A DNA stretch of 64,000 nt, taken from positions 124,001 to 188,000 of the forward strand of contig JAUHYW010000006.1 in assembly GCA_030426085.1 (NCBI GenBank), given 5' to 3'. The first letter of the stretch is position 1. Every line of letters begins with the position of its first letter. Source of the DNA: a bacterium (GTDB lineage: Bacteria; Myxococcota_A; Bradymonadia; UBA7976; UBA1532). The notes under the pieces are model-generated. The model saw only the letters and a list, made by a program, of their open reading frames with translations. It searched no databases and was not told the DNA's origin. Positions 41,786 to 51,352 of this stretch are shown in pieces. A program made the position numbers and the translations under genes.

Positions 41786-42895
41786 ATGGGGCCGATGCGC
41801 GCCCTGCTCCTGCTGCTGCTCGCCCCGTCGCTGGCGCTCGCCGTCGAGCGGGGGCCGGTCGTGATGCCGGCGGCGCCCGACCGGGTGACGCTGACGTGGC
41901 GCGGGCCCGACGCCCGCCGGCTGGTGCTCATCGGGCCGGGGGGCGAGCGGTCGATCGAGCCGCCGGCGCCCGACGCCCGGGGCCGGGTCGTCCTGCCGCT
42001 CGACGGCCTGAAGCCGGCCACCCGCTATCGCTACCGGATCGACACCCCGATGGGCCCGATCGAGGGCCGGTTCCACACCCCGCCGCCGGCCGGCGCGCCG
42101 TTCACCTTCGTGGCCTACGGCGACAGCCGCCTCGACCACCGGGTGCACGCCGGGCTCGCGGGGCACATCGCGGCGGCCGACCCCGACCTCGCGCTGCACA
42201 CCGGCGATCTGGTCACCCGGGGCGCGCGGGACCACGAGTGGGGCGCCTTCTTCGACGCGGCCCGGCCCGTCCTGCGGCGGGCGGCCTTCGCGCCGGTGCT
42301 CGGCAACCACGACCTGGACGGCTCCGACCCGGCGCCGCTGCTGGCCCACTTCGCGCTGCCCGATGACCGCCCGTATTTCGCCTTCACCTGGTGCCACGTC
42401 CGATTCCTGATGCTGGACTCCGAGGTGCACGTCACCGACGGCGAAGGCGCGCCCGACGCCGCGCAGCAGGCCTGGATCCGCGACGCGCTGAAGGCCGCTG
42501 GGCAGGATCCAGCCATCGCCCACGTCGTCGCGGTGGTGCACAAGGGGCCCTACAGCGGCCACCCCGGGCGCAGCGGCAACCTGGGGCTGCGGGCGCTGCT
42601 GCCCGAGCTGCGGGCGCTGGGGCTGAGCCTCGTGATCAGCGGGCACGACCACTACTACGAGCGGGGGGTGGATGCCTCCGGGCTGCCGTATCTGGTGCTC
42701 GGCGGGGGCGGCGCGCCGCTGTATGCGACCCGCGGGCCGGGCGCGCGCGACGGCTACACCGCCCGGGTCAGCCGCCCGATCTACAGCTTCGCCCGCCTGC
42801 GGGCGCTGCCCGATCGCCTCGACGGCTGCGGGGTCGACCTGAGCGGGGTGCCGTTCGACTGTTTCTCGCTGCCGACCAGACCCACCGCGCCGTGA
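41786..42895 (+). CDS. Exported metallophosphoesterase (purple acid phosphatase-like)
   Basis: The 369-residue protein has a signal peptide (ALLLLLLAPSLALA), an N-terminal fibronectin-like domain (DRVTLTWRGPDARRLVLIG, LKPATRYRYRI) and a calcineurin-like phosphoesterase domain. Metal-binding motifs are GDSR, HTGDLV, GNHDLDG, VVHKGPYSGH and SGHDHYYER. This layout resembles purple acid phosphatases. A GTG at 41777 is an alternative start nearer the GAGGAG site. The stop overlaps the next start (GTGA). Confidence 0.85.
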   Translation: MGPMRALLLLLLAPSLALAVERGPVVMPAAPDRVTLTWRGPDARRLVLIGPGGERSIEPPAPDARGRVVLPLDGLKPATRYRYRIDTPMGPIEGRFHTPPPAGAPFTFVAYGDSRLDHRVHAGLAGHIAAADPDLALHTGDLVTRGARDHEWGAFFDAARPVLRRAAFAPVLGNHDLDGSDPAPLLAHFALPDDRPYFAFTWCHVRFLMLDSEVHVTDGEGAPDAAQQAWIRDALKAAGQDPAIAHVVAVVHKGPYSGHPGRSGNLGLRALLPELRALGLSLVISGHDHYYERGVDASGLPYLVLGGGGAPLYATRGPGARDGYTARVSRPIYSFARLRALPDRLDGCGVDLSGVPFDCFSLPTRPTAP

Positions 42896-44649
42896 AGAGC
42901 CAGCGCCTCGCCCGGCTGCTCCAGGCCGCCCGCAGCGCGCGGGATCTGGGTCGGGTCGCGCCGGCCGTGCCCCGGGCGGCCGCGCGGGGGGTCACCGGCC
43001 TGCTGCGCCGGGCCGCCGCCCGCTGGCCCGACCGCCCCGCCGTGCGCGCGCTGGACGACGAGACGCTGCGCCGCCTCACCTGGGCCGAGCTGGACGCCGC
43101 CGTCGACGGGGTCGCCCGCCACTGGCGATCCCGGGGCGCGGCGCCGGGCGACGCGGTGGCGCTGGTCATGGGCAACCGCCTCGAGGGCGTGGTGCACCAG
43201 CTCGCGCTGACCCGGCTGGGGGCCGTCGCCGCGCCGGTGGGCCCCGACCGCCGGGGGCCGCCGCTGGCCCATGTCATCGACGCTGTCGCGCCCCGCTGGA
43301 TCGTGACCGACGCCACCGGCCGGGCCGCGCTCGACAGCCTGAGCGATCCGCCCCGGGCCGAAGCCATCGAGTCCTGGCCCGACGTGACCGCCGACGCCCC
43401 AGGGCTTGCCATCTCCGATCCCATATTGCCGTCGGAGGACACCTGCCTCCTGCTGGCCACCAGCGGCACGACCGGGCGACCCAAGGCGGCCCGGCTGCCC
43501 CACCGGCGGGTGCTGATGGCCGGGCTGGCGTTCCACGCGCTGGGGGCCCACCTCGGCCCGGAGGACGTCGTCTACACCCCGCTGCCGCTGTCCCACGCCT
43601 CGGCCCAGCTCGCCGGGCTGGCCGCGGCGCTGTGGTCGGGGGCCTGCTTCGCCTTCACCCCGAAGTTCTCGACCCGGCGCTACTGGCGGGACGCCATCAC
43701 CCTGGGGGCCACCGTGGGGCTGTACGTCGGCGAGATCGGGCGCTATCTGGCCGACGCCCCGCCCGACCCCGACGCCCGGCGGCATGCGATGCACACCCTG
43801 CTGGGCAACGGCCTGGCGGCCGACGTCTGGCCCCGGCTGCGCGCCATCTCGGGCGTGGATCACATCGTCGAGTTCTACGGCGCCACCGAGGGCAATACGC
43901 TGCTCATCAACGCCACCGACAAGGTGGGCAGCGTGGGGCGGCCGGTCGTGCCCGCGCTGGGGCGGCCCCGCTTCGGCGAGCGCCCGCGGCCCGACCTGTG
44001 CCTGGCCCGGTACGACGTCGAGCGGGACGCGCTGCTGCGCGACGGCCGGGGGCGGTGCATCGAGGCCGAGGTCGACGAGCCGGGCGAGCTGCTGGTGCGC
44101 ATCACGACCCTCAACCCGATCCGGCGGTTCGACGGCTACCGCGACCCGGCGGCCACCGCGGCCAAGGTCGTGACCGACGTGCGCCGCCGGGGCGACCGCT
44201 GGTTCCGCACCGGCGACCTGCTGCGGCGGGATGCCGACGGGGACTGGTTCTTCGTCGACCGGGTGGGCGACACCTTCCGCTGGAAGGGGCACAACGTGAG
44301 CACCCAGGCGGTCGCCGAGGCGCTGGCCCCGGCGCTGGGCGCGCCGTTTGCGGTCTACGGGGTGGCGCTGCCCCACCGCGAGGGGCGGGCGGGCATGCTG
44401 GCGGTGGCCGAGGCGCCCGACCTGGACGCCATCGCTCGCCGGGGGCGGGCCCTGCCATCCTACGCCCGGCCGCGGTTCGTGCGGCAGGTCGAAGCCATCG
44501 CCCACACCGCGACCCAGAAGGTGCAGCGGGCCCGGCTGCGGGCCGAGGGCTTGCAGAGTGATGATCCCACCTGGGTGCTGAGCGACGGGGCCTACACCCC
44601 GCTCACCGACGCCATCCGGGATGCCATCGACCGCGGCGTCTGGCGCTGA
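42892..44649 (+). CDS. Long-chain acyl-CoA synthetase, FATP-like
   Basis: The 585-residue AMP-forming ligase has the P-loop LLATSGTTGRPKAARLPH, the adenine/Tyr motif EFYGATEGN, the hinge region RTGDLLRRDADGDWFFVDRV and the motif DTFRWKGHNVSTQAVAE typical of FATP/very-long-chain synthetases. It would activate a fatty acid with ATP and CoA. It is translationally coupled to the phosphoesterase gene, an odd pairing. Its 3' end overlaps the convergent protease gene by 47 bases. Confidence 0.86.
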   Translation: MKSQRLARLLQAARSARDLGRVAPAVPRAAARGVTGLLRRAAARWPDRPAVRALDDETLRRLTWAELDAAVDGVARHWRSRGAAPGDAVALVMGNRLEGVVHQLALTRLGAVAAPVGPDRRGPPLAHVIDAVAPRWIVTDATGRAALDSLSDPPRAEAIESWPDVTADAPGLAISDPILPSEDTCLLLATSGTTGRPKAARLPHRRVLMAGLAFHALGAHLGPEDVVYTPLPLSHASAQLAGLAAALWSGACFAFTPKFSTRRYWRDAITLGATVGLYVGEIGRYLADAPPDPDARRHAMHTLLGNGLAADVWPRLRAISGVDHIVEFYGATEGNTLLINATDKVGSVGRPVVPALGRPRFGERPRPDLCLARYDVERDALLRDGRGRCIEAEVDEPGELLVRITTLNPIRRFDGYRDPAATAAKVVTDVRRRGDRWFRTGDLLRRDADGDWFFVDRVGDTFRWKGHNVSTQAVAEALAPALGAPFAVYGVALPHREGRAGMLAVAEAPDLDAIARRGRALPSYARPRFVRQVEAIAHTATQKVQRARLRAEGLQSDDPTWVLSDGAYTPLTDAIRDAIDRGVWR

Positions 44650-45586
44650 GCCACCCGAGCATCAACAGCGCCGGCGCGATGCCATGAGGTCGGCGGTGGC
44701 CCGGCGCCGCGACGCACGTCGGCGGGTCGGCGGCGAGGGAGGGGTCGGCCGCCACGCGGACCGCGTCGACCCATACGGCGTAGACATCGACCCGGGTGTC
44801 GATGCCGGCGATGGCGCACCCCGGGTCGTCGGCGTGGCCCCGGCTGGTGAGGCCCACCACCCGCCAGCCGGCGGCGGTCTCGGCGAAGGTGGGGCCGCCG
44901 GAGTCACCCCCACACTTCTCGGCGAGGCCGGGCGGGATGGACGCCCCGAGGCCGAGGCGCCGACCCACCCGCAGCTCGTGTGATCCCACCGAGAACAGCC
45001 GGCTGGGGCCGGCGAGGCGCAGCCCGGGCGCGGCGCCGGGCGCGTCCGGGTCATCCGCGCGCATGCCATAGCCCCCGATGAGCACCGGCGCCGCCTCGGG
45101 TGGCGTCCGCGCCATGGGCACCGCGGCGACCGGGGCCGGCTCGGCGAGCAGCAGCACCGCGAGGTCGTGGGCCGCGTCCAGCGTATGGGATCGGATGGGC
45201 CGCCCGGCGTCGAAGCCGGGGTGCACGACCGCCTGCCGCACGGCGACGGTCCGCGGGGGCAGCGTGGGGTCGGGGCCGTCGAAGCGGCGCACGTCGTCGG
45301 CGAAGGTCAGCCACCAGTCGAGCTGCCAGCCCTCCTCGGCGGCGTCGGCCTCGACGAGCGCGACGCAGTGGGCCGCGGTGAGGGCGACGGTGGGCGCCAC
45401 CAGGACGGCCGAGCACATGAAAGCCCCCTCGTGGCTGCGGCCGTCGTCGGCGGTGGCGAGCAGCGCGCCGACGGCGGCGGCCGGGCCCGCGGCGGCGTCG
45501 CCGTCGATGATGGCTGCGTGACGGCTGCCGATCGGGGCGGCGTGCGCGCCGAGCGCGAGCAGGCATGAGATCAGCACGAGACGCAT
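44603..45586 (-). CDS. Secreted trypsin-like serine protease
   Basis: The 327-residue S1-family protease has a signal peptide and the motif IIDG near the maturation site. The catalytic triad is H73 (LTAAHC), D141 (AAHDLAVLLL) and S229 (CGGDSGGP). The C-terminus has a Cys, a hydrophobic stretch (IAPALLMLGWL) and an Arg-rich end, like MYXO-CTERM, so surface anchoring is likely. A GAGGGAG ribosome-binding site precedes the ATG, and a very long hairpin lies 16 bases upstream of the start. Confidence 0.87.
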   Translation of the reverse strand: MRLVLISCLLALGAHAAPIGSRHAAIIDGDAAAGPAAAVGALLATADDGRSHEGAFMCSAVLVAPTVALTAAHCVALVEADAAEEGWQLDWWLTFADDVRRFDGPDPTLPPRTVAVRQAVVHPGFDAGRPIRSHTLDAAHDLAVLLLAEPAPVAAVPMARTPPEAAPVLIGGYGMRADDPDAPGAAPGLRLAGPSRLFSVGSHELRVGRRLGLGASIPPGLAEKCGGDSGGPTFAETAAGWRVVGLTSRGHADDPGCAIAGIDTRVDVYAVWVDAVRVAADPSLAADPPTCVAAPGHRRPHGIAPALLMLGWLSARRRGRWHPGWRR

Positions 45587-45601
45587 GGCTCTCCCTCGGG
45601 G

Positions 45602-45648
45602 CGGGTCGCAGAGCCATCGATGTCTGCCATCGATGGCTCTGCGACCCG
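45602..45648. terminator. Perfect 21-base-pair hairpin
   Basis: The arms 45602-45622 and 45628-45648 are exactly complementary with a five-base loop. Each arm contains GCAGAGCCATCGATG or its complement. It lies 26 bases after the stop of the upstream lipoprotein gene and 16 bases before the protease start on the same strand. It may separate their transcripts. No T-run follows. Confidence 0.7.
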
Positions 45649-45674
45649 GGCGACCGGGGTCGCCCGGCGAACGC

Positions 45675-46289
45675 TCACTCGTCGAACGAGACGTTGTAGT
45701 GGCTGATGTTGCGGGCCTCGACGCCGACCTTGAGCTTGTAGCTGCCGTTGGCGCAGCGGTGCAGGGTCTCGTTGTTGCTCAGCTTGCGGTTGAGCACCAT
45801 CGACGACCAGCTCGAGCCCGAGTCCGCCTTGGACCAGATGCTGACGTAGACCTTGTGCCAGAACGAGGTGCGGGTCACGTCGGTGCAGTCCAGCTCGCTG
45901 TAGCGGTAGCGCCAGGCGAACGGCGCCCGCCAGGCCGGCGCCCGGGTCTCGACGATGTCGAGCGCGTCGACCCCCGCGGCGAGCTGCTCGTCGACCACCT
46001 CGACGGTGAGGCCCGAGTGGGGCATCTCATCGGCGTCCCCGGCGAGCTGCTCGAGGGCGTCGATGCCATCCAGCCCCTCGGCCCCGACGGTGAGCATCAG
46101 CCCGGTGAGGTCGATCTGATCGAGCGCGGCCTCGTCGGCGCCGGTGAAGACGACGGTGACCCGGTTCTCCCCGCTGTGATCGGTCAGCTCGACCGACCGG
46201 CTGGCGGTCTCGGGGGCGTCGTCGACCGGCCCGCAGGCGACGGCGGTGACGGCGAGGGCGGCGGTGGCGAGGGCGGTGCGGATACGCAT
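45675..46289 (-). CDS. Lipoprotein of unknown function
   Basis: The 204-residue precursor has a signal sequence and a lipobox (VTAVAC). The mature part has an Asp/Leu-rich region (ALDQIDLTGLMLTVGAEG) and a C-terminal beta-rich half with two cysteines (SELDCTDVTRTSFWHKVYVS, ETLHRCANGSYKLKVGVEA). No family is recognised. The ATG at 46289 is the first good start. Confidence 0.65.
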   Translation of the reverse strand: MRIRTALATAALAVTAVACGPVDDAPETASRSVELTDHSGENRVTVVFTGADEAALDQIDLTGLMLTVGAEGLDGIDALEQLAGDADEMPHSGLTVEVVDEQLAAGVDALDIVETRAPAWRAPFAWRYRYSELDCTDVTRTSFWHKVYVSIWSKADSGSSWSSMVLNRKLSNNETLHRCANGSYKLKVGVEARNISHYNVSFDE

Positions 46290-46547
46290 GGCATGACTCC
46301 CTGGGGATGGCATCCCCGATGTGGGCGGCGCGATGTCACGGCGTCCCCACGACGCCGATGACGGTCTCTGATGGCTTCGATTGATGGCTTCGCGTCGCCG
46401 GGTTCGTATGGGTCTTCGCCGGGGCCCGGCCGGGTCTGACAAGCCGACACACATTTTCTCCGATTTTTCTGCGGGGCCCGACGGCGAGCCCGGCTTGACG
46501 CCGCCCGGCGGGTCTGGTGCGCTCGGCCCTCTCGCGCGCGAGGACTG
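46290..46547. other. Divergent gap before the CHAT gene
   Basis: This 258-base region separates divergent genes. It has a relatively AT-rich patch (about 46450-46470, ATTTTCTCCGATTTTTC) near its CHAT-gene side that could hold promoter elements. I cannot assign a specific sigma site. Confidence 0.4.
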
Positions 46548-49100
46548 ATGCTGCCCCGTCTGCTGCTCACCCTGCTCCTGATCGGCTGCGCGGCCGATCC
46601 CCCGCCGACGCCGCCGATGCAGCCGGTGGGCGAGCGGGCCATCCGGCTGATCGACGGCGCGCCGCTGCGCCACTTCGGCCCCGACGCGCCGCCGGCCGTG
46701 CGGGTGGACGGCGCCCCCGGCCCGTGGACGCTGCGCCTCGGCGGGGCGACGCTGCCCACCCGGGTGGAGCGGGCGGGCGAACAGATCTTCCTGGTGGGCG
46801 ATGCCCCGGAGACGCCGCCGGCGGACGGGCCGACCCGGCTGGCGGTGATCGCCGACGGGCGGGCGCTGGCCCGGTGGACCGTGTGGTGGGGGCCGCCGAC
46901 CGACGGCCCGCTGGCCGCCGTCGAGGGGCTCATCCGGGCCGCGGGGCGCCGGGGGTGGGCGGTCGAGGTCGACGGCTGGCGGGCGCTGGCGGCGCTGAAC
47001 CGGTGGCTCGACCGCCCGACCGAGGCCGCTCGGGCGCTGCGCATCGCGGCCCACCGGCTGCGGCAGCGGGGCGAGGTCGGCGCGGCGGGCGCGCGCATCG
47101 CCGAGGCCACCGCGCTGGACCGGGCGGCGGGCAGCGCGGCCGGGCGGGCCTACGGGGCCTACGCCCGGGCGGGGCTGGCCCATATGGTCGGCGAGCCGGC
47201 GCGGGCCGAGGCCGAGGCCCGGCGCACGGTGACCCTGGCCCGGCAGGCGCGGCGGCCGGCGCTGGCGATCTACGGCGAGGCGCTGGCCGCGGGGCTGGCC
47301 GGCGAGCTGGGGCGCCACGAAGACGCTCGGGCCCGCCTCGACGCGCTGGCCGCGCACATCGAGGCCGAGGGCGCGCCGCCCGACCTGCGGATCGTGGTGC
47401 ACGGCAACCGGGGCTGGATCCTGCTCGGCGGCTGGCGCGCGGGCGCGCTGGACGTGGAGCCGGCCGAGGTCGAAGCGGCCTTCTCCACCGCCCTGGCCGC
47501 CGCCGAGGGCCGCCCCGACGAGCAGGCCAACCAGCACGCCAACCTCGCCGCGCTGGCCCGGCGGGTCGGCGACCGGGCGGCGCTCGATCGCCACATCGCG
47601 GCCCACGACCGGCTCGACCCCGAGCGGCGCGACGCCCCGGGGCTCTTCGTGGGGCTGCTCGACGGGCACCGGGCGCTGCTCGACGGCGACGGCGAGACCG
47701 CGCTGGCCCGCTTCGCCGAGGTCGAGCGGCGGCAGCGGGCGCGGGTGGACGATCCGGTCGGGGCCTATCTGTGGCAGGCGAAGCTGGGGCAGGCCCGCGC
47801 CCGGCGGCGGCTGGGCGACGGGGCCGGCGCGCTGGCCGACTACCGGGCGGCGCTGGCGGTCGTGCAGCGGGCGGCGGCCCGCACCGCGTTGCAGGGGCAG
47901 CGGGCGCTGTTCTTCGCCGATCGGGGCGCGCTGTTCGACGAGGCGTTCGCCGCGGCGCTGGCCGAGGGCGCGCCGGACGTCGCCTTCTCGGTGGCCGACG
48001 CCGCCCGCTCCCGGGTCGTGCGCGACCTCGAGATCAGCGGCCGGCTGGCCCGGCTCGACCCCGAGGCCCGGGCGCAGTGGAATACGCGCATCGAGCGCTA
48101 CCTGGCGCTGCGGGCGACTTACGAGCGCAGCCAGGACGACGGGGCGCTGATGGCCGCCGACCGCCGGGCGGCGTGGCGGGTCGAGCGGCGGCGGCAGCGG
48201 GCGGCGCTCCAGGCGGCGTTCGACGGGGCCCACGACTGGCTCGATCGGGCGGCGCCGGTGAGCGCCGGCGGGGCCTCGGTGGCCGAGGTGCAGCGCCGGC
48301 TGGCGGCGGACGAGGCGCTGTGGCTGGCCCACCGCCAGGGCGGGCGGTGGCACGGCTTCCTGGTCACGCCGACCGGGATGACCCAGCACGCGGCCGATCG
48401 CCCGATCCCCGATCCGGACCGGCTGCCGCCGACCGTGAAGCACCTGATGCTGGTCGGTGCCCCAGCGGCGGCGATCCCTCCGCTGTGGGATCGGGTCTCG
48501 ACCGCGCTGTGGACCCACGCCGGGGCCATCCGGGCGGCGCCGACGGCGACCGGGCCGGTGATCGTGGTGGGCGACCCCGACCAGACGCTGGCCGGCGCCC
48601 GGCGTGAGGCGCAGGTGCTCGCCGGGCGGCTGGGGGCCGAGCACCTGGCGGGCGCGGCGGTCGATCGGGAGGCGATGCTGTCGGCGCTGCGCCGGGCCTC
48701 GACGCTGCACTTCGCCGGGCACGGGGTCCTGCAACCCGACTCGCCATGGGACGCGCACCTGCGGCTGGCCGGCGGGGAGCGGCTGACGACCGAGGACGTC
48801 CTGATGGCCCGGGTGGCGCCCCGGCTGGTGGTGCTGAGCAGCTGCGAGACCGGCGCCCGGGCGCCGCTGGCGTCGGCCATCGGGCTGAGCCTGGCCGACG
48901 CGTTCGTCGCCGCGGGGGCCGCCTCGGTCGTGGCCGCCGAGCGCCCCGTGCCCGACGCCGGGGCGCTCGGCTGGATGACCCGATTCCACGACGCGGGCGG
49001 CGCGGCGCGCCCGGCCGAGGCGCTGCGGGCGGCGGCCCTGGCGGCGAAGGCGGCGGGCGACCCGCTGTGGGACGCCTTCCACCTGCGCGGAGCCCGCTGA
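46548..49100 (+). CDS. Lipoprotein with TPR repeats and C-terminal CHAT protease domain
   Basis: The 850-residue protein begins with a lipoprotein signal (LLTLLLIGC). An Ig-like N-terminal domain follows to about 120, then a long Ala/Arg-rich helical region with TPR-like periodicity (about 140-500), a helical linker, and a CHAT domain at about 655-850. The caspase-like dyad is H725 in LHFAGHG and C766 in VVLSSCETGAR. CHAT proteins are caspase-related peptidases in bacterial conflict and cell-death systems; the lipid anchor puts this one on the periplasmic or outer surface. Next downstream are a subtilase and a sigma/anti-sigma pair. Confidence 0.87.
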   Translation: MLPRLLLTLLLIGCAADPPPTPPMQPVGERAIRLIDGAPLRHFGPDAPPAVRVDGAPGPWTLRLGGATLPTRVERAGEQIFLVGDAPETPPADGPTRLAVIADGRALARWTVWWGPPTDGPLAAVEGLIRAAGRRGWAVEVDGWRALAALNRWLDRPTEAARALRIAAHRLRQRGEVGAAGARIAEATALDRAAGSAAGRAYGAYARAGLAHMVGEPARAEAEARRTVTLARQARRPALAIYGEALAAGLAGELGRHEDARARLDALAAHIEAEGAPPDLRIVVHGNRGWILLGGWRAGALDVEPAEVEAAFSTALAAAEGRPDEQANQHANLAALARRVGDRAALDRHIAAHDRLDPERRDAPGLFVGLLDGHRALLDGDGETALARFAEVERRQRARVDDPVGAYLWQAKLGQARARRRLGDGAGALADYRAALAVVQRAAARTALQGQRALFFADRGALFDEAFAAALAEGAPDVAFSVADAARSRVVRDLEISGRLARLDPEARAQWNTRIERYLALRATYERSQDDGALMAADRRAAWRVERRRQRAALQAAFDGAHDWLDRAAPVSAGGASVAEVQRRLAADEALWLAHRQGGRWHGFLVTPTGMTQHAADRPIPDPDRLPPTVKHLMLVGAPAAAIPPLWDRVSTALWTHAGAIRAAPTATGPVIVVGDPDQTLAGARREAQVLAGRLGAEHLAGAAVDREAMLSALRRASTLHFAGHGVLQPDSPWDAHLRLAGGERLTTEDVLMARVAPRLVVLSSCETGARAPLASAIGLSLADAFVAAGAASVVAAERPVPDAGALGWMTRFHDAGGAARPAEALRAAALAAKAAGDPLWDAFHLRGAR

Positions 49101-49198
49101 CCGCCGCCCCGGAAAATTCCGCGCGCGCTGTCAGATCGGACCCCGGCCGGGCGAAGTCCGGATCGTAGACTGCATCCCGAAGTGCCCCGGAGGAGAGC

Positions 49199-51238
49199 AT
49201 GACCCCGATCCGACCGAACGCCGTCCGACTCTGCCTCGCGCTGCTGGCGCTGTCCGTCGCGTGGCCGGCCGACGCCCAGCGGCGGCGCGACCGGCGGGCG
49301 CCGCAGCCCGACCGCCGGGTGGTCCAGCCCGACAACGACGACAACGACGCCGGGCCGCCGCCGGTGTGCCTGAGCGATCAGTTCTTCGTGCATGTGCCCA
49401 CCTGGGCCTCGCCGGCCAGCCTGCCGGCCAGCTTCCGCAACGACCTGAAGGCGGCGATGGCGGGCCATGTCTCCGGCGTCGGCGGCCTGGCCGGGGTCGC
49501 CGTCGACGTCGCGCCGGTCCTCGATCCGCGCCCGACGATCGCCCAGCGGGCCGACGGGCACCGCCGGTTCTGGACGGTGAAGACCAGCGAGGACATCCCG
49601 CCGGGCGAGCTGTGCGGCTGGCTGGGCGCCCTGCGGACGAAGGCGTCGGCGCTGGCCGGGGCCCCGGTCTACATCGGCCGGGAGTGCGTGGCCGGCGCGC
49701 TGGCCGATCCCGGCGCGGCGGACTGGCCGCTCGAGGTGATGGGCGTGCCCGGCCCGATCCGGGGTGTGCCGGCGCCGGTCGCGATCGTCGACAGCGGCTT
49801 CAAGGCGAGCCCCGACTGGACCGCGCCGGGCGCCACCGGCACCCCCCACCCCCACGGGGCGATGATCGAGGGGGTCATCCAGCAGCTCACGGCCAGCGCG
49901 ACGACCCCCGCGCTGCTCGACTACCGGGTCCTGGATCACGACGGCCGGGCCCCGCTGGCCGAGGTCGCGGCGGCCATCGACGCGGCGGTCTTCGCCGCCC
50001 GGGGCCCCATCGTGATCAACCTCAGCCTGGGCTGGCCCCCCGAGCTCGAGCGGCGGCGGGCGGTCGACGGCTGCGCCGAGCTGGAGGATCCGGCGGGCGA
50101 GGCGGTGCGCTATGCGCTGGCGATGGCCCAGCTCCGCGACGCGGGCCTGCTCACCGGGGGTCCGGGCGACGAGGGCCTGGAGGGCCCGACGGCGGTGTCC
50201 ATGGCGGCCGGCAACCGCCCCGAGCTGTTCGGGCAGGACGTGACCCCGTACTACGCGGCGCACTTCGCGGTCGATACGAGCCCGCTGAGCGGCGACTGCG
50301 CCCAGCCGTCGGGGGACGGCCTGTTCTACCCGGCGCAGTGGGCCCGGCGGCGGACCTGCCTGAACCTGGGCGGCTCGACGCTGAACGTGCGCCCCCGCAT
50401 GACCGCGGTCGGCGCCACCGACCACCGCGACCAGCGCTCGCCGCTGTCGAGCCAGGAGATGACGCCCCTGCTCGTCGCGCCGGGGGTCGGGGTGCGCATG
50501 GCCGGCGAGCGGTGGAGCGGCAGCTCGGTCTCGGCGGCCTACGCCTCGGCGGCCCTCGCGCTCGAGATGGCCGGCGGCGGCAGCGGCGCGGACGCGGCGG
50601 CGGTGCTCCTCGGACGAGCGGTCGCGCTGCCCCATGTGCGCAGCCGGTTCACCCCCAAGCGGTTGGCGTTCCCCGGGGCCCACGCCGCCGGCGCGCCGCT
50701 GTACAGCGCGCCGGGCCGCACCATCAGCGGGGCCTCGGCGGCGCCGATCACCGGCCGGGATCGCGTGCAGTGCATGCGCACGCTGGGCCGCTGGATCAAA
50801 GGCGCGGCGCCCCGGAGCGCCGTCGCCGCGGCGTGCCCCGCCTTCTTGAGCGGGCTCGACCGGGCCTCGAGCGGCGCCGCGGGCCCCCAGCCGCTGACCA
50901 CCGGCTGCCCGGAGTGCTACGCCGTCATCGACCCCAGGGACGCCAAGGGCGACCTGCATGTGACCCTGGCCGACGACTGGTCGCCCACGCCGACCCTCGG
51001 CGAGCCGCATCTGGTGATCAACTGGCCCGACGGCTACGAGAGCTGGATCCCGCTGCCCGGGGGCGCTTCGTGGGCCCCGGGCGCGTCGTTCACCGTCACC
51101 GACATCCCCATCGAGCACCCCCAGAAGAAGAGCAGCGCCCAGGATCTGATCGACAAGGGCGCGCTGTCGCTGGTGATGGAGGTGACCCAGTGGGGCAAGG
51201 CCTCGATCGACGTGTCGGTCGTGACGATCAAGCCGTGA
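49199..51238 (+). CDS. Secreted subtilisin-like serine protease (S8)
   Basis: The 679-residue protein has a signal peptide (ALLALSVAWPADAQ) and an Arg/Asp-rich segment after it. The S8 catalytic triad is D198 (VAIVDSG), H219 (HPHGAMIEG) and S443 (WSGSSVSAAYA). The usual GTSMA motif is GSSVS here. An oxyanion-region Asn lies in SMAAGNRPE. The C-terminal 230 residues are an extra domain with several cysteines (GCPECYAVIDP). It could cleave surface proteins or process its CHAT neighbour; this is inference. Confidence 0.85.
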   Translation: MTPIRPNAVRLCLALLALSVAWPADAQRRRDRRAPQPDRRVVQPDNDDNDAGPPPVCLSDQFFVHVPTWASPASLPASFRNDLKAAMAGHVSGVGGLAGVAVDVAPVLDPRPTIAQRADGHRRFWTVKTSEDIPPGELCGWLGALRTKASALAGAPVYIGRECVAGALADPGAADWPLEVMGVPGPIRGVPAPVAIVDSGFKASPDWTAPGATGTPHPHGAMIEGVIQQLTASATTPALLDYRVLDHDGRAPLAEVAAAIDAAVFAARGPIVINLSLGWPPELERRRAVDGCAELEDPAGEAVRYALAMAQLRDAGLLTGGPGDEGLEGPTAVSMAAGNRPELFGQDVTPYYAAHFAVDTSPLSGDCAQPSGDGLFYPAQWARRRTCLNLGGSTLNVRPRMTAVGATDHRDQRSPLSSQEMTPLLVAPGVGVRMAGERWSGSSVSAAYASAALALEMAGGGSGADAAAVLLGRAVALPHVRSRFTPKRLAFPGAHAAGAPLYSAPGRTISGASAAPITGRDRVQCMRTLGRWIKGAAPRSAVAAACPAFLSGLDRASSGAAGPQPLTTGCPECYAVIDPRDAKGDLHVTLADDWSPTPTLGEPHLVINWPDGYESWIPLPGGASWAPGASFTVTDIPIEHPQKKSSAQDLIDKGALSLVMEVTQWGKASIDVSVVTIKP

Positions 51239-51352
51239 GGCGCGGCCTCCCAGCACCCCGGGAGCGCCGACGCGGGCGCTGGACAACCGCGGCCCGGCTC
51301 CGGCAAGCTGCCGGCCGATGCGCCGACCCCCACCCCGAAGAGCCCTGCCCCG

